Assembly: GCA_017414505.1 (NCBI GenBank)
Contig: JAFQLQ010000022.1
Span: 1-64,000 of the forward strand
DNA from: Clostridia bacterium
Lineage (GTDB): Bacteria > Bacillota > Clostridia > UMGS1840 > HGM11507
Direction: 5' to 3'
DNA length: 64,000 bases
Part shown: positions 7,134 through 14,640 of the stretch, piece by piece
Numbering within the stretch: the first letter of the stretch is position 1
How the letters are laid out: the number at the start of each line of letters is the position of its first letter
Notes under the pieces: generated by a model
Databases searched by the model: none
What the model was told of the DNA's origin: nothing
Seen by the model: the letters and a program-made list of their open reading frames with translations, nothing else
Position numbers and translations under genes: made by a program

Positions 7134-7943
7134 ATGATTTACAAAAAAATTCAGCTTGATCCAAATGATGAGAGAGTTTATCTCGAAGTTTTTGTTGCAG
7201 AACCTGTTGGAGATTTTGTAAGAAATGCAATTCTTGTAATTCCCGGCGGCGGTTACTGTGATGTTTGCTATAATCGTGAGGGCGAACCGGTAGCACAGGC
7301 ATTTATACCTTACGGTTATAATGCGTTTGTGCTTCATTATTCTGTTGCCCGTGTTAAAACATTTCCCGGTCAGCTTATCGAAGCTTCTCTTGCCATAAAG
7401 CATATAAGAGATAATGCAAAAGAATATAATATTAATCCCGATAAATTATTTGTAACAGGTTTTTCGGCAGGCGGACATCTTACTGCAAGTATTGGAACAA
7501 TGTGGCACAGAAAAGAAGTTTACGATGCTATAGATATGCCCTATGGATATAATAAACCTAACGGAATAATTCCTGTTTATCCCGTAATTTCCGGTAATAA
7601 GGAATTCGGGCATATGGGAAGTTTTTATAATTTGCTTGGAACAGACACACCTGCTGATGAACAGCTTTGGGAAACAAGCATAGAAAATAATGTGGATGAA
7701 AAATCGGCACCTGCGTTTATAGTGCATACATCAAACGATGAGCTTGTTCCGGTTATGAATTCGCTTGTTCTTGCAGAAGCGTACGCCAAAGCAGGACTTC
7801 TGTTTGAGCTTCATATTTATCCCGATGCACCTCACGGGGTGTCGGTTGCAAACAAAATAGTAGAATGTGGATGTGAAAAATATAATAATCCGCATATTGC
7901 AGAATGGGTAAAACTTGCAACAGAGTGGGCGGAAACTGTATAA
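7134..7943 (+). CDS. Alpha/beta hydrolase, acetyl-esterase-like
   Basis: The 269-residue cytoplasmic enzyme has the oxyanion segment IPGGGYCDV (residues 36-44), the nucleophile elbow GFSAGGHL with Ser111, an acid region HTSNDELVPV and a histidine in YPDAPHGVSV. The layout matches the endo-1,4-beta-xylanase-B-like or acetyl esterase group (BD-FAE, Axe-like), which removes acetyl groups from small glycosides. The substrate is not defined by sequence. It is co-transcribed with ddh and closed by a strong terminator. Confidence 0.8.
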   Translation: MIYKKIQLDPNDERVYLEVFVAEPVGDFVRNAILVIPGGGYCDVCYNREGEPVAQAFIPYGYNAFVLHYSVARVKTFPGQLIEASLAIKHIRDNAKEYNINPDKLFVTGFSAGGHLTASIGTMWHRKEVYDAIDMPYGYNKPNGIIPVYPVISGNKEFGHMGSFYNLLGTDTPADEQLWETSIENNVDEKSAPAFIVHTSNDELVPVMNSLVLAEAYAKAGLLFELHIYPDAPHGVSVANKIVECGCEKYNNPHIAEWVKLATEWAETV

Positions 7944-7950
7944 AAAGTTA

Positions 7951-7979
7951 ACGGAGCAGTAATTTACTGCTCCGTTTTG
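7951..7979 (+). terminator. Terminator of the ddh-esterase unit
   Basis: ACGGAGCAGTAA (7951-7962) is complementary to TTACTGCTCCGT (7964-7975) and is followed by TTTTG. Confidence 0.85.
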
Positions 7980-8046
7980 TCGCTATAAAAGCAATCTTTC
8001 TCCCATCTTAATACATTGGTATCTATGTATTTCCATATTTTTTTCC

Positions 8047-8238
8047 TTATTTTATTTCTTGTTCAAGATTTTTAAAATCTTCAGAATTGAAAAAAACAAT
8101 CAAAGATATATCTAATCCGTCACATAGTATTTTCAATGTTACAATTCCCGGATTTTTACTCTTTCCGTACAAAATGTTTTTTATTGTTGATGGGGCAACA
8201 CCGGATGATGTTGCTAATTCTACAATAAAAGGCAGAAA
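8047..8238 (-). pseudogene. Truncated XRE-type helix-turn-helix regulator
   Basis: The minus-strand frame encodes IVELATSSGVAPSTIKNILY, then GKSKNPGIVTLKILCDGLDI and a tail ending in NLEQEIK and TAA. This is the second half of a Cro/CI-type helix-turn-helix plus its tail. The first helix and the start codon are missing, because a stop at 8239-8241 lies inside the terminator hairpin of the neighbouring gene. No other coding signal is seen in 7980-8264. Confidence 0.7.
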
Positions 8239-8256
8239 TTAAATGTTTCTGCCTTT
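8228..8256 (-). terminator. Terminator of the serine hydrolase gene
   Basis: AAAGGCAGAAA (8228-8238) pairs with TTTCTGCCTTT (8246-8256). On the minus strand TTTTATTGT follows. It overlaps the beginning of the XRE remnant. Confidence 0.8.
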
Positions 8257-8264
8257 TGCCATAC

Positions 8265-9677
8265 TTATATCAAATTTCCATCGAATGAGAACGGTTTTTG
8301 CGGTAATGTATCGGTGTCACTTGTAATATTAAATGAAATTTTCTTATCTTTTTCATTAATATGTGCAACAACAACGTGAGGGCAATTTAGATACTTCATT
8401 TCAATTTCGGTTGTTTCGCCGTTTGAACTGAAACTTGCAAGGAAACGGCAATCCTCTTCAAAAGCATCACTCATCAGTCCGTAAAGCTGAGGTCTGAAAG
8501 CTCTTAGTCTGATTTCGTTTTCGATGTAATAACCGTTTCCGGCGGTTATTTTCTTTGGTTTTTCACCATCGCTGAAAATAAGAGTATATGTATCTCCGGT
8601 ATTTTCTGTTGTAACAAAAGTAACTTTATTCAAATTAGGGTTAACTCTGTAAAGCTTTTTGTCAACTGATATTTTTTCTGATGAATAAGGCTTGTACAGG
8701 CTCTTTAAATATTTTTCAAGCTCAGTTGTGTCGTTATCAGGATTTTCAAAGAATTTATCCATATATTCAAAGCATAATTCAAGCTCTCTTTCAACATTTG
8801 CATGGCCGACAAGAATAGTTATAACAATATCCTTTTCGGGAACTACTATGCAATACTGTCCGAAAGCACCGTCTGCACGGTAACCGCCTTTTTCGTTTAT
8901 CCAAATCTGATAAGCGTAGCCGCTTTTCCAGTTGGGTACTCTGCTTTCATCTCCCGGAAGATAACCGGTTGTGGCTTCTTTAATCCATTCTTCGGACAAC
9001 AGACGTTTCCCGTTCCATACACCTTTATTAAGATAAAGTAATCCTAATTTTGTAAGGTCGTCGGCAGAGGCGTTTATGCCTATTCCGCCTTCGTTGATTT
9101 TTCCGCCTGCATAGGGCCATTTTATGTTTTCAATTCCCATGTATCTGAATAAATGCAGATTTAAGAAATCAAGCATACTAAGACTTGTAAGCTTGGTTAA
9201 AACTGCGGAAAGCATATATGTTGCGCCGGTATCATAAACGTATTTTGTGCCGGGCTCGTAGATAAATTCCCGCTCAAAAAATGCTTTTATTCCGTTATCC
9301 GAGCAGGAAATTGCTTTCATTGTACAATCCCGATGACCTGCAGACATAGTAAGCAGATTGTGAACCGTTAATTTTTTTATGTATTCGTTTTCGTTTGATA
9401 AAAGTTCGTCTTTAAAAATGTCGCACAGCTTATCCGAAGGTTTTACAATTCCCATATCGTAAGCTATTCCGATAGCGGTTGATGTAAAAGTTTTGCTTAC
9501 GGAATACATCTGCCTTTTATATGTATTGGAATAAGGCTCCGGTGACAGACGTATCATAAGCTCGTTACCTTTGTATAACTGAAAAGCGTGAATTTTTGTT
9601 CCCGCTTCCTTTGCTTGTGCATTAAGAAATTCAAGAACATTTTTTGAAGAAATTTTTTCGCTTAAATAAAGTTCCAT
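8265..9677 (-). CDS. Serine hydrolase, class C beta-lactamase-like
   Basis: The enzyme is 470 residues from the ATG at 9677; a GTG three codons earlier is too close to the AAAGG site. The beta-lactamase/transpeptidase fold shows SVSK (Ser59-Lys62), a second catalytic motif at YDTGATYML replacing YxN, and VGHANV at the third motif. Members of this family act as esterases, D-aminopeptidases or penicillin-binding-like hydrolases. No signal peptide is visible, so an intracellular esterase is more likely than a beta-lactamase. The C-terminal 150 residues are a lipocalin-like extension common in the family. It is transcribed alone from the promoter at 9709-9737. Confidence 0.82.
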   Translation of the reverse strand: MELYLSEKISSKNVLEFLNAQAKEAGTKIHAFQLYKGNELMIRLSPEPYSNTYKRQMYSVSKTFTSTAIGIAYDMGIVKPSDKLCDIFKDELLSNENEYIKKLTVHNLLTMSAGHRDCTMKAISCSDNGIKAFFEREFIYEPGTKYVYDTGATYMLSAVLTKLTSLSMLDFLNLHLFRYMGIENIKWPYAGGKINEGGIGINASADDLTKLGLLYLNKGVWNGKRLLSEEWIKEATTGYLPGDESRVPNWKSGYAYQIWINEKGGYRADGAFGQYCIVVPEKDIVITILVGHANVERELELCFEYMDKFFENPDNDTTELEKYLKSLYKPYSSEKISVDKKLYRVNPNLNKVTFVTTENTGDTYTLIFSDGEKPKKITAGNGYYIENEIRLRAFRPQLYGLMSDAFEEDCRFLASFSSNGETTEIEMKYLNCPHVVVAHINEKDKKISFNITSDTDTLPQKPFSFDGNLI

Positions 9678-9708
9678 ATTATTCACCTTTGAAATATAAT
9701 TTTACCAT

Positions 9709-9737
9709 ATTATAACATAATAACGGGAATATATCAA
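9709..9737 (-). promoter_or_regulatory. Promoter of the serine hydrolase gene
   Basis: On the minus strand, TTGATA (9732-9737) and TATAAT (9709-9714) have a 17-bp spacer, 31 bp upstream of the start. Confidence 0.8.
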
Positions 9738-9781
9738 TATGTTCTTTTTGTAAGTTTGGATGCTTTTTTGGAAATTTTCAG

Positions 9782-9810
9782 TTGACATATAAAAAAGTAT
9801 ATTATATAAT
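9782..9810 (+). promoter_or_regulatory. Consensus sigma-A promoter of the Gfo/Idh gene
   Basis: Perfect TTGACA (9782-9787) and TATAAT (9805-9810) boxes have a 17-bp spacer. Confidence 0.9.
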
Positions 9811-9824
9811 ATAGTTAACAAACA

Positions 9825-9844
9825 AAGTAACCAAACGGTTACTT
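9825..9844 (+). promoter_or_regulatory. Palindromic operator candidate downstream of the promoter
   Basis: AAGTAACC (9825-9832) and GGTTACTT (9837-9844) form a perfect 8-bp inverted repeat around AAAC. It sits just after the expected transcription start and before the AAAGGAGG ribosome site. Such a position fits repressor control of a strong promoter. The repressor, possibly of the LacI or GntR family, is not encoded beside it. Confidence 0.65.
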
Positions 9845-9859
9845 AAAGGAGGAAATATT

Positions 9860-10813
9860 ATGTTTAAAATAGGAATTGTAGGCGCAGGAATAATTGCAAA
9901 ATCTCACGCCGATGGTATAAAGAAGCATGATGAATGTACCGTTGTTGCAGTGGCAGACATTGTTAAAGAAAGTGCAGAAAAAATTGCAGAGCCTTTCGGT
10001 GCAAAAGTGTTTACCGACTATCACGAAATGTGCAAATCCTGTGAAATGGACGCAGTAATAATAAATTTACCACATTATCTTCATTGTGAAGCAACCTGTT
10101 TCTTCCTGGAACATAAGGTGCACGTACTTATTGAAAAGCCTATGGCAATGAATGCCAAAGAGTGCGATAAAATGATTGAAACTGCAGAGAAAAACGGTGT
10201 AACAGTTGTGGTTGGCCACGTTCAGCAGTACACCTCAGCTCATAAATACCTTAAAAATATAATAGATACCAATGAATATGGAAAATTACTTCGTGTAACA
10301 GAATCAAGAAATGTAAATTACTTTTATAAAAGACCTGCATGGTTTGTTGATAAAAAGCTTTCCGGCGGCGGAATTGTAATGAATTACGGAGCACATTCTC
10401 TTGATAAACTGTTTTATCTTACAGGAAGTACCGTTGAAAAAGCAGTTTCCGTATGCAGAAACACCCTTAATGACTGCACTATCGAAGAAGGTGCTCAGGT
10501 ACTGGTTAAGCTTAAAAACGGCGTATCTGCAACACTGAGCTATACCGGAAGCGAAATTCCTGCTGAATACGAAACAATGTATTATTTTGAAAAGGCAAGA
10601 ATAAGAATTACCTCAAGCCATAATCTTTATATGTGGGAGGATGGCGACTGGAAGTTGAAGGTTGACGACAGCAGTAATCCTACCATTATGCACGACAGCG
10701 CAATTGCTGAATTTATAAAGCATCTTAAAGGTGAACCTTCCGAAATAACTACTGCACAGCACGGCAAAGCCGTTATGGAAGGCATTGAAATGATTTATAA
10801 TAATTCGTTATAA
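9860..10813 (+). CDS. Gfo/Idh/MocA family oxidoreductase
   Basis: The 317-residue NAD(P)-dependent dehydrogenase has the Rossmann motif GIVGAGIIAKSH (5-16) and the conserved Glu92-Lys93-Pro94 at the nicotinamide end. The C-terminal alpha/beta domain has the substrate-side block GGIVMNYGAHSLD, whose histidine is the usual catalytic position. The family oxidises or epimerises sugars, inositols and uronic acid derivatives. A sugar-acid role would suit the locus further right, but the substrate is not readable. It is a single-gene unit with a consensus promoter, palindromic operator and terminator. Confidence 0.88.
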   Translation: MFKIGIVGAGIIAKSHADGIKKHDECTVVAVADIVKESAEKIAEPFGAKVFTDYHEMCKSCEMDAVIINLPHYLHCEATCFFLEHKVHVLIEKPMAMNAKECDKMIETAEKNGVTVVVGHVQQYTSAHKYLKNIIDTNEYGKLLRVTESRNVNYFYKRPAWFVDKKLSGGGIVMNYGAHSLDKLFYLTGSTVEKAVSVCRNTLNDCTIEEGAQVLVKLKNGVSATLSYTGSEIPAEYETMYYFEKARIRITSSHNLYMWEDGDWKLKVDDSSNPTIMHDSAIAEFIKHLKGEPSEITTAQHGKAVMEGIEMIYNNSL

Positions 10814-10817
10814 TTTG

Positions 10818-10851
10818 TGAGCGTTCTGAAAAAATCAGAACGCTCATTTTT
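10818..10851 (+). terminator. Terminator of the Gfo/Idh gene
   Basis: TGAGCGTTCTGA (10818-10829) pairs with TCAGAACGCTCA (10835-10846), followed by five T. Confidence 0.92.
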
Positions 10852-11013
10852 AAAGCTTTATAAATTCCGACCATTCCCTTGCTTCTATAACATCGGATAT
10901 AGAGGGCATAGCCGCATTTGTTGCCTTGTCTGTTTTATTTCTGTCTTCAAGGATAAGTGTCTGGTATTTTGGATTAACGTTTTTTCCGTATTTTTTCTTA
11001 TTTTTTTACTCAT
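10850..11013 (-). pseudogene. Small DUF3787-like gene with a frameshift at an A6 run
   Basis: A GAGGTG site precedes an ATG at 11011-11013 that reads MSKKIRK. The next frame, entered after a run of six A in the message (10991-10996), reads KYGKNVNPKYQTLILEDRNK and continues to AAMPSISDVIEAREWSEF and TAA at 10850-10852. The downstream part resembles DUF3787 tails (PSxxxVxxAxEW). One extra A would fuse the start to this frame, so this is either a 1-base lesion, a sequencing error or a gene read by slippage. The in-frame product without a shift is a basic 43-residue peptide with no recognisable features. Confidence 0.6.
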
Positions 11014-11056
11014 AAAAAATCACCTCAATATTATTATTTAATAAAGAGGTGATTTT
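11014..11056 (-). terminator. Terminator of pgm that contains the next gene's ribosome site
   Basis: On the minus strand, AAAATCACCTC (complement of 11046-11056) pairs with GAGGTGATTTT (complement of 11016-11026), followed by a T-run. The descending arm carries the GAGGTG ribosome site of the small frameshifted gene. Confidence 0.7.
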
Positions 11057-11068
11057 ATTATTTGAAAC

Positions 11069-12799
11069 TTATTTCAGAATTTCCAGAACAGATTTTTCAA
11101 ATTTTTCAATTTTTTCGTTGGCATCTTTTTCGGAAGTTCCTTTTACCATAATATAAGCCTTTATTTTAGGCTCTGTGCCCGATGGACGAACAAAAATTGT
11201 TGTGTCATCCTCAAGGTCAAAGCGTAAAACATCGGATTTCGGTAAATCAATGGGTTCTTCTTTTCCTGTTTTCAGGCAGATTTTTTTGCTTTCCTTAATA
11301 TCGCTGAAAGCAACTGTTTCAACGCCTGCAAAAGCCTTCGGAACAGCACGAAGGTCAACCATAAGCTGTTTTATACGCTCCATTCCGTCAAGTCCCGGCA
11401 TAGTTACGGATAAAACCTTTTCGTTGTAGTAGCCGTATTTTTCGTAAAGCTCTTTTAACGCATCATATAAAGACATATTTTTTGTTTTGTAGTAAGCTGC
11501 CATTTCCGCAATAAGCATGGAAGCGTTAACTCCGTCCTTATCTCTGGAATGTGTTCCGCTTAAATAGCCGTAGCTTTCTTCAAAGCCGAACAAAAATGTA
11601 CCATTTTTGCTTTCTTCAAACTGAAGAATTTTTTCACCGATAAATTTGAAGCCGGTGAGAACATTTATCATATCAATGCCAAAGTCTTCGCATATAGGCT
11701 CAACCATTTTTGTGGAAACAATGGATTTTATAACAGCACCGTCCTCGGGAAGCTTGTTTTGCTCCTTAAGGGCAGTAAGAATGTAGTTTGTTAAAAGTAC
11801 ACCAACCTGGTTACCGGTCATTGTAATGTATTCGCCGGATTTATCTTTTACAACGATTCCAACACGGTCGCAGTCGGGATCGGTTCCTATAATTAAATCA
11901 ACATCAGAATTTTTTGCATATTTTTCAATTGCAATGGTGAAGCCTTCCTTGTTTTCGGGATTAGGTGATTCAACAGTTGAAAACATAGGATCGGGATTTT
12001 CCTGTTCTTTAACTACAATAATATTTTTGTGTCCTGCCTCTTTTAAAACACGTCTTACAGGCTTGTTGCCTGAACCGTGAAGAGGAGTGTATATAATGCT
12101 GAAATCATCGGCAACCTGTTTTACAACTTCGTTGTTTAAGGATAATTTAAGCACTTCTTCTGAGAACCGTGCGTCGATTTCTTCGCCGATTATTTCAATC
12201 ATACCGGATTTAACAGCTTCGTCAAAATCAGCTCTTTTTACGCCATCGAAAATATCGCTTTCTAAAATTACCTTTAAAACCTTATCGGCAAATTCGGGCG
12301 GAAGCTGAGAACCGTCCTCCCAGTATGCCTTGTAGCCGTTGTACTGAGCAGGGTTGTGGCTTGCGGTTATCATAATACCTGCAATTGCCTTTAATTCTCT
12401 TATTGCAAAGGAAAGCATGGGAACGGGATGAAGCTCATTAAATAAATAAGCTTTAATTCCGTTCGCCGCAAGAACTCTTGCAGATTCTTTTGCGAAAAGG
12501 TCGGAATTTTTTCTGCTGTCGTAGGAAATTACAACACCCTTTTTAACAGCATCCTCTCCAAGATTGATAATAACATTGGATAATCCCTGTGTAGCCTGAC
12601 CTACAACGTAGGTGTTCATTCTGTTAATACCTGCACCTATAATTCCGCGAAGACCGCCTGTTCCGAACTCAAGGGGCTTTATAAAGCGTTCTTTTATTTC
12701 TTTGTCATTGTCCTTGATTTCATTTAATTCGTCGAGAATTTCCTTGTCGTCTGACGGTATTTTTTCAAGCCATTTTTCGTATTCTTTGATGTAATCCAT
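11069..12799 (-). CDS. pgcA: Phosphoglucomutase/phosphomannomutase
   Basis: This enzyme interconverts hexose 1- and 6-phosphates and links imported sugar to cell-wall and polysaccharide precursors. From the ATG at 12799 it has 576 residues. A TTG at 12814 gives a longer frame, but the GGAGGT ribosome site would lie inside its first codons. Motifs are TASHNP (145-150, with phosphoserine Ser147), the metal loop GTDPDCDRVG, the sugar loop GFEESYGYL and the phosphate loop RPSGTEPKIKAY. The length is that of the PgcA-type alpha-phosphoglucomutases of Firmicutes. It begins 1 bp after the prmC stop, so the two are translationally coupled. Confidence 0.93.
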   Translation of the reverse strand: MDYIKEYEKWLEKIPSDDKEILDELNEIKDNDKEIKERFIKPLEFGTGGLRGIIGAGINRMNTYVVGQATQGLSNVIINLGEDAVKKGVVISYDSRKNSDLFAKESARVLAANGIKAYLFNELHPVPMLSFAIRELKAIAGIMITASHNPAQYNGYKAYWEDGSQLPPEFADKVLKVILESDIFDGVKRADFDEAVKSGMIEIIGEEIDARFSEEVLKLSLNNEVVKQVADDFSIIYTPLHGSGNKPVRRVLKEAGHKNIIVVKEQENPDPMFSTVESPNPENKEGFTIAIEKYAKNSDVDLIIGTDPDCDRVGIVVKDKSGEYITMTGNQVGVLLTNYILTALKEQNKLPEDGAVIKSIVSTKMVEPICEDFGIDMINVLTGFKFIGEKILQFEESKNGTFLFGFEESYGYLSGTHSRDKDGVNASMLIAEMAAYYKTKNMSLYDALKELYEKYGYYNEKVLSVTMPGLDGMERIKQLMVDLRAVPKAFAGVETVAFSDIKESKKICLKTGKEEPIDLPKSDVLRFDLEDDTTIFVRPSGTEPKIKAYIMVKGTSEKDANEKIEKFEKSVLEILK

Positions 12800-12800
12800 A

Positions 12801-13643
12801 TTATTTACCTCCAACTGTTATACGGTCAATATTATTATAATCCTTAACTGTATAAATATTTTTAAATAATTTTGTTTCATCCATTAATTTTACTATGGTG
12901 TCTGCCTGACCGATTCCTGCTTCTAAAAGCATAAAACCGTTTTCCTTAACGCTTGCAGAATAATCTTTAATTATTTTTTTGTAAAATTCGTATCCGTCAT
13001 CCTCGGCAACAAGGGCAATTTTCGGCTCGTATAAGCGAACATCTTCCTGAAGCCCGTAATAGTCATCATATTTAATATATGGCGGATTGGATAAAATAAT
13101 ATCAAAATTTCCGCAGATTTTATCTTTTAAAATATCTTTTTTAATAATTTCGGCTCTGTTTGCAACCTTGTGAAGCTCTGCATTTTCTTTTGTAATTTTA
13201 AGAGCACCGTCCGAAATATCAACAAAAGTAACATTGGCGTTTGGAAGATTTTTTAAAAGACTTATTCCGATACATCCGCTGCCGCAACACAAATCCAGAA
13301 TTTCAAGCTTTTCGTTTTTAAATTTTTCAAGAATTTCATATACCATAATTTCTGTATCGGGGCGGGGGATAAGCACATCGGGAGTTACCTTAAATTCCAG
13401 CGACATAAATTCCGACGTACCAAGAATATACTTTATTGGCATATGAGATAAACGCAATTCAACGATTTCGTTAAAAAAGTTTTCTTCTTCGGAATTTACC
13501 TCGTCATTCATATGAATAATGAGCCATGTTTTATTTTTTTTAAGAACATGGCACATTAAAATCATCGCTTCGTTGACAGCAGATTCAAAATCTGCATTTT
13601 TAAACTTATTTTCAGCTTTTTTTAAAAGCTCTTTTATTACCAT
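12801..13643 (-). CDS. prmC: Release factor glutamine methyltransferase PrmC
   Basis: The 280-residue enzyme methylates the glutamine of the GGQ motif in peptide release factors. An N-terminal helical bundle covers residues 1-75, the SAM-binding DLCCGSGCIG is at 117-126 and the catalytic NPPY at 186-189. It overlaps the upstream DUF1385 gene by 7 bases, an arrangement often seen in Clostridia. The release factor gene prfA, frequently next in that order, is replaced here by a phosphoglucomutase gene. Confidence 0.95.
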   Translation of the reverse strand: MVIKELLKKAENKFKNADFESAVNEAMILMCHVLKKNKTWLIIHMNDEVNSEEENFFNEIVELRLSHMPIKYILGTSEFMSLEFKVTPDVLIPRPDTEIMVYEILEKFKNEKLEILDLCCGSGCIGISLLKNLPNANVTFVDISDGALKITKENAELHKVANRAEIIKKDILKDKICGNFDIILSNPPYIKYDDYYGLQEDVRLYEPKIALVAEDDGYEFYKKIIKDYSASVKENGFMLLEAGIGQADTIVKLMDETKLFKNIYTVKDYNNIDRITVGGK

Positions 13644-14587
13644 TTGTCATCCTCACGATTATCGGAAATAACAGATTTTAGTGCTGCAAGAGCAACCTCA
13701 ATCATATCGTCGGTAGGTTCTCTTGTGGTTAGATGCTGAAGCCATACACCCGGCGCGGAAATAATTCTTGTGCATTTATTGTCTTTTCTTCCTGCTAATT
13801 TAATAAGCTCGTAGGAAACACCTGCAACAATGGGCAGAAAAGCAATTCGCAGCACCATTCTGGTAACAAGATTATCCCAGGATATAACGCTGAAAATAAG
13901 AATACTTACAATCATAACCAAAACAAGAAAGCTTGTTCCGCATCTGGGATGAAAACGTGTGTATTTTTTAACGTTTTCAACAGTAAGCTCTTCGCCGTAT
14001 TCGTAAGCAAAAATTGATTTGTGTTCTGCACCGTGGTACATAAAAACTCTCTTTATATCGTTCATTTGCGAAACAAGGAACAGATATGCGACAAAGAAAG
14101 TCATTTTTACAATAGATTCAAGCAGGTTAAGCACAACAACCGGAGTGTTGGGGAACGGTTTTAATAAAAGTCCCACAATCAGGTTTGGAAGCAGCATAAA
14201 CAAGCCTATTCCCAGCACAAGGGAAAGTAAAACGGAAATAAACATAATAACTGTGTAAATTTTATCTCCAAGCTTATCCATCAGCCATTTTTCAAATTTA
14301 GACATTGATTCGGCAGTTTCAGCATCCTCTTCCTCAAACATTTTTGCTGAAAACATAAGACAGGTTACGCCGGTATAAAGAGATTCAAAAAACGAAAATA
14401 CACCGCGAAGAAGCGGAATTTTGTTTATACCCCATTTAACACTGAGTAAATTGATTGGTTTCTTTTCTATTTCTATGTGACCGTCCGGACAGCGTACAGC
14501 AGTGGCAATGTCTTTTGTTCCACGCATCATAACGCCTTCGATAACGGCCTGACCTCCAACGGAGGTAGGTTTTATTTTATTGCTCAT
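13637..14587 (-). CDS. DUF1385 family membrane protein (YqhQ-like)
   Basis: The protein has 316 residues from the ATG at 14587; an ATG three codons earlier abuts the AAAGGA site and leaves no spacing. It opens with the family signature SVGGQAVIEGVMMRG, followed by membrane segments (about residues 110-140, 150-180, 215-245) and the conserved MYHGAEHKSIFAYE and RFHPRCGTSFLVLV blocks. The latter carry His and Cys residues typical of DUF1385. Function is unknown; the family is often linked to prmC and prfA, as here. Confidence 0.9.
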   Translation of the reverse strand: MSNKIKPTSVGGQAVIEGVMMRGTKDIATAVRCPDGHIEIEKKPINLLSVKWGINKIPLLRGVFSFFESLYTGVTCLMFSAKMFEEEDAETAESMSKFEKWLMDKLGDKIYTVIMFISVLLSLVLGIGLFMLLPNLIVGLLLKPFPNTPVVVLNLLESIVKMTFFVAYLFLVSQMNDIKRVFMYHGAEHKSIFAYEYGEELTVENVKKYTRFHPRCGTSFLVLVMIVSILIFSVISWDNLVTRMVLRIAFLPIVAGVSYELIKLAGRKDNKCTRIISAPGVWLQHLTTREPTDDMIEVALAALKSVISDNREDDKW

Positions 14588-14611
14588 AATAATCATCCTT
14601 TCCTAACTTAT

Positions 14612-14640
14612 ATTATTACAAATAATGAGGAAAATGTCAA
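14612..14640 (-). promoter_or_regulatory. Promoter of the DUF1385-prmC-pgcA operon
   Basis: On the minus strand a consensus TTGACA (14635-14640) is followed by AATAAT (14612-14617) at 17 bp; other -10 registers one base away are possible. The -35 box overlaps the stop codon of the upstream ABC-F gene. Confidence 0.6.

Noticed and set aside
10817-11041. 74-residue plus-strand frame after the Gfo/Idh gene
   Set aside because: It includes the terminator hairpin and is antisense to the DUF3787-like frame; the protein is hydrophobic noise without a ribosome site.
12800-12814. Five-codon upstream extension of the phosphoglucomutase from a TTG
   Set aside because: The GGAGGT ribosome site lies within those codons, so translation must start at the ATG at 12799.
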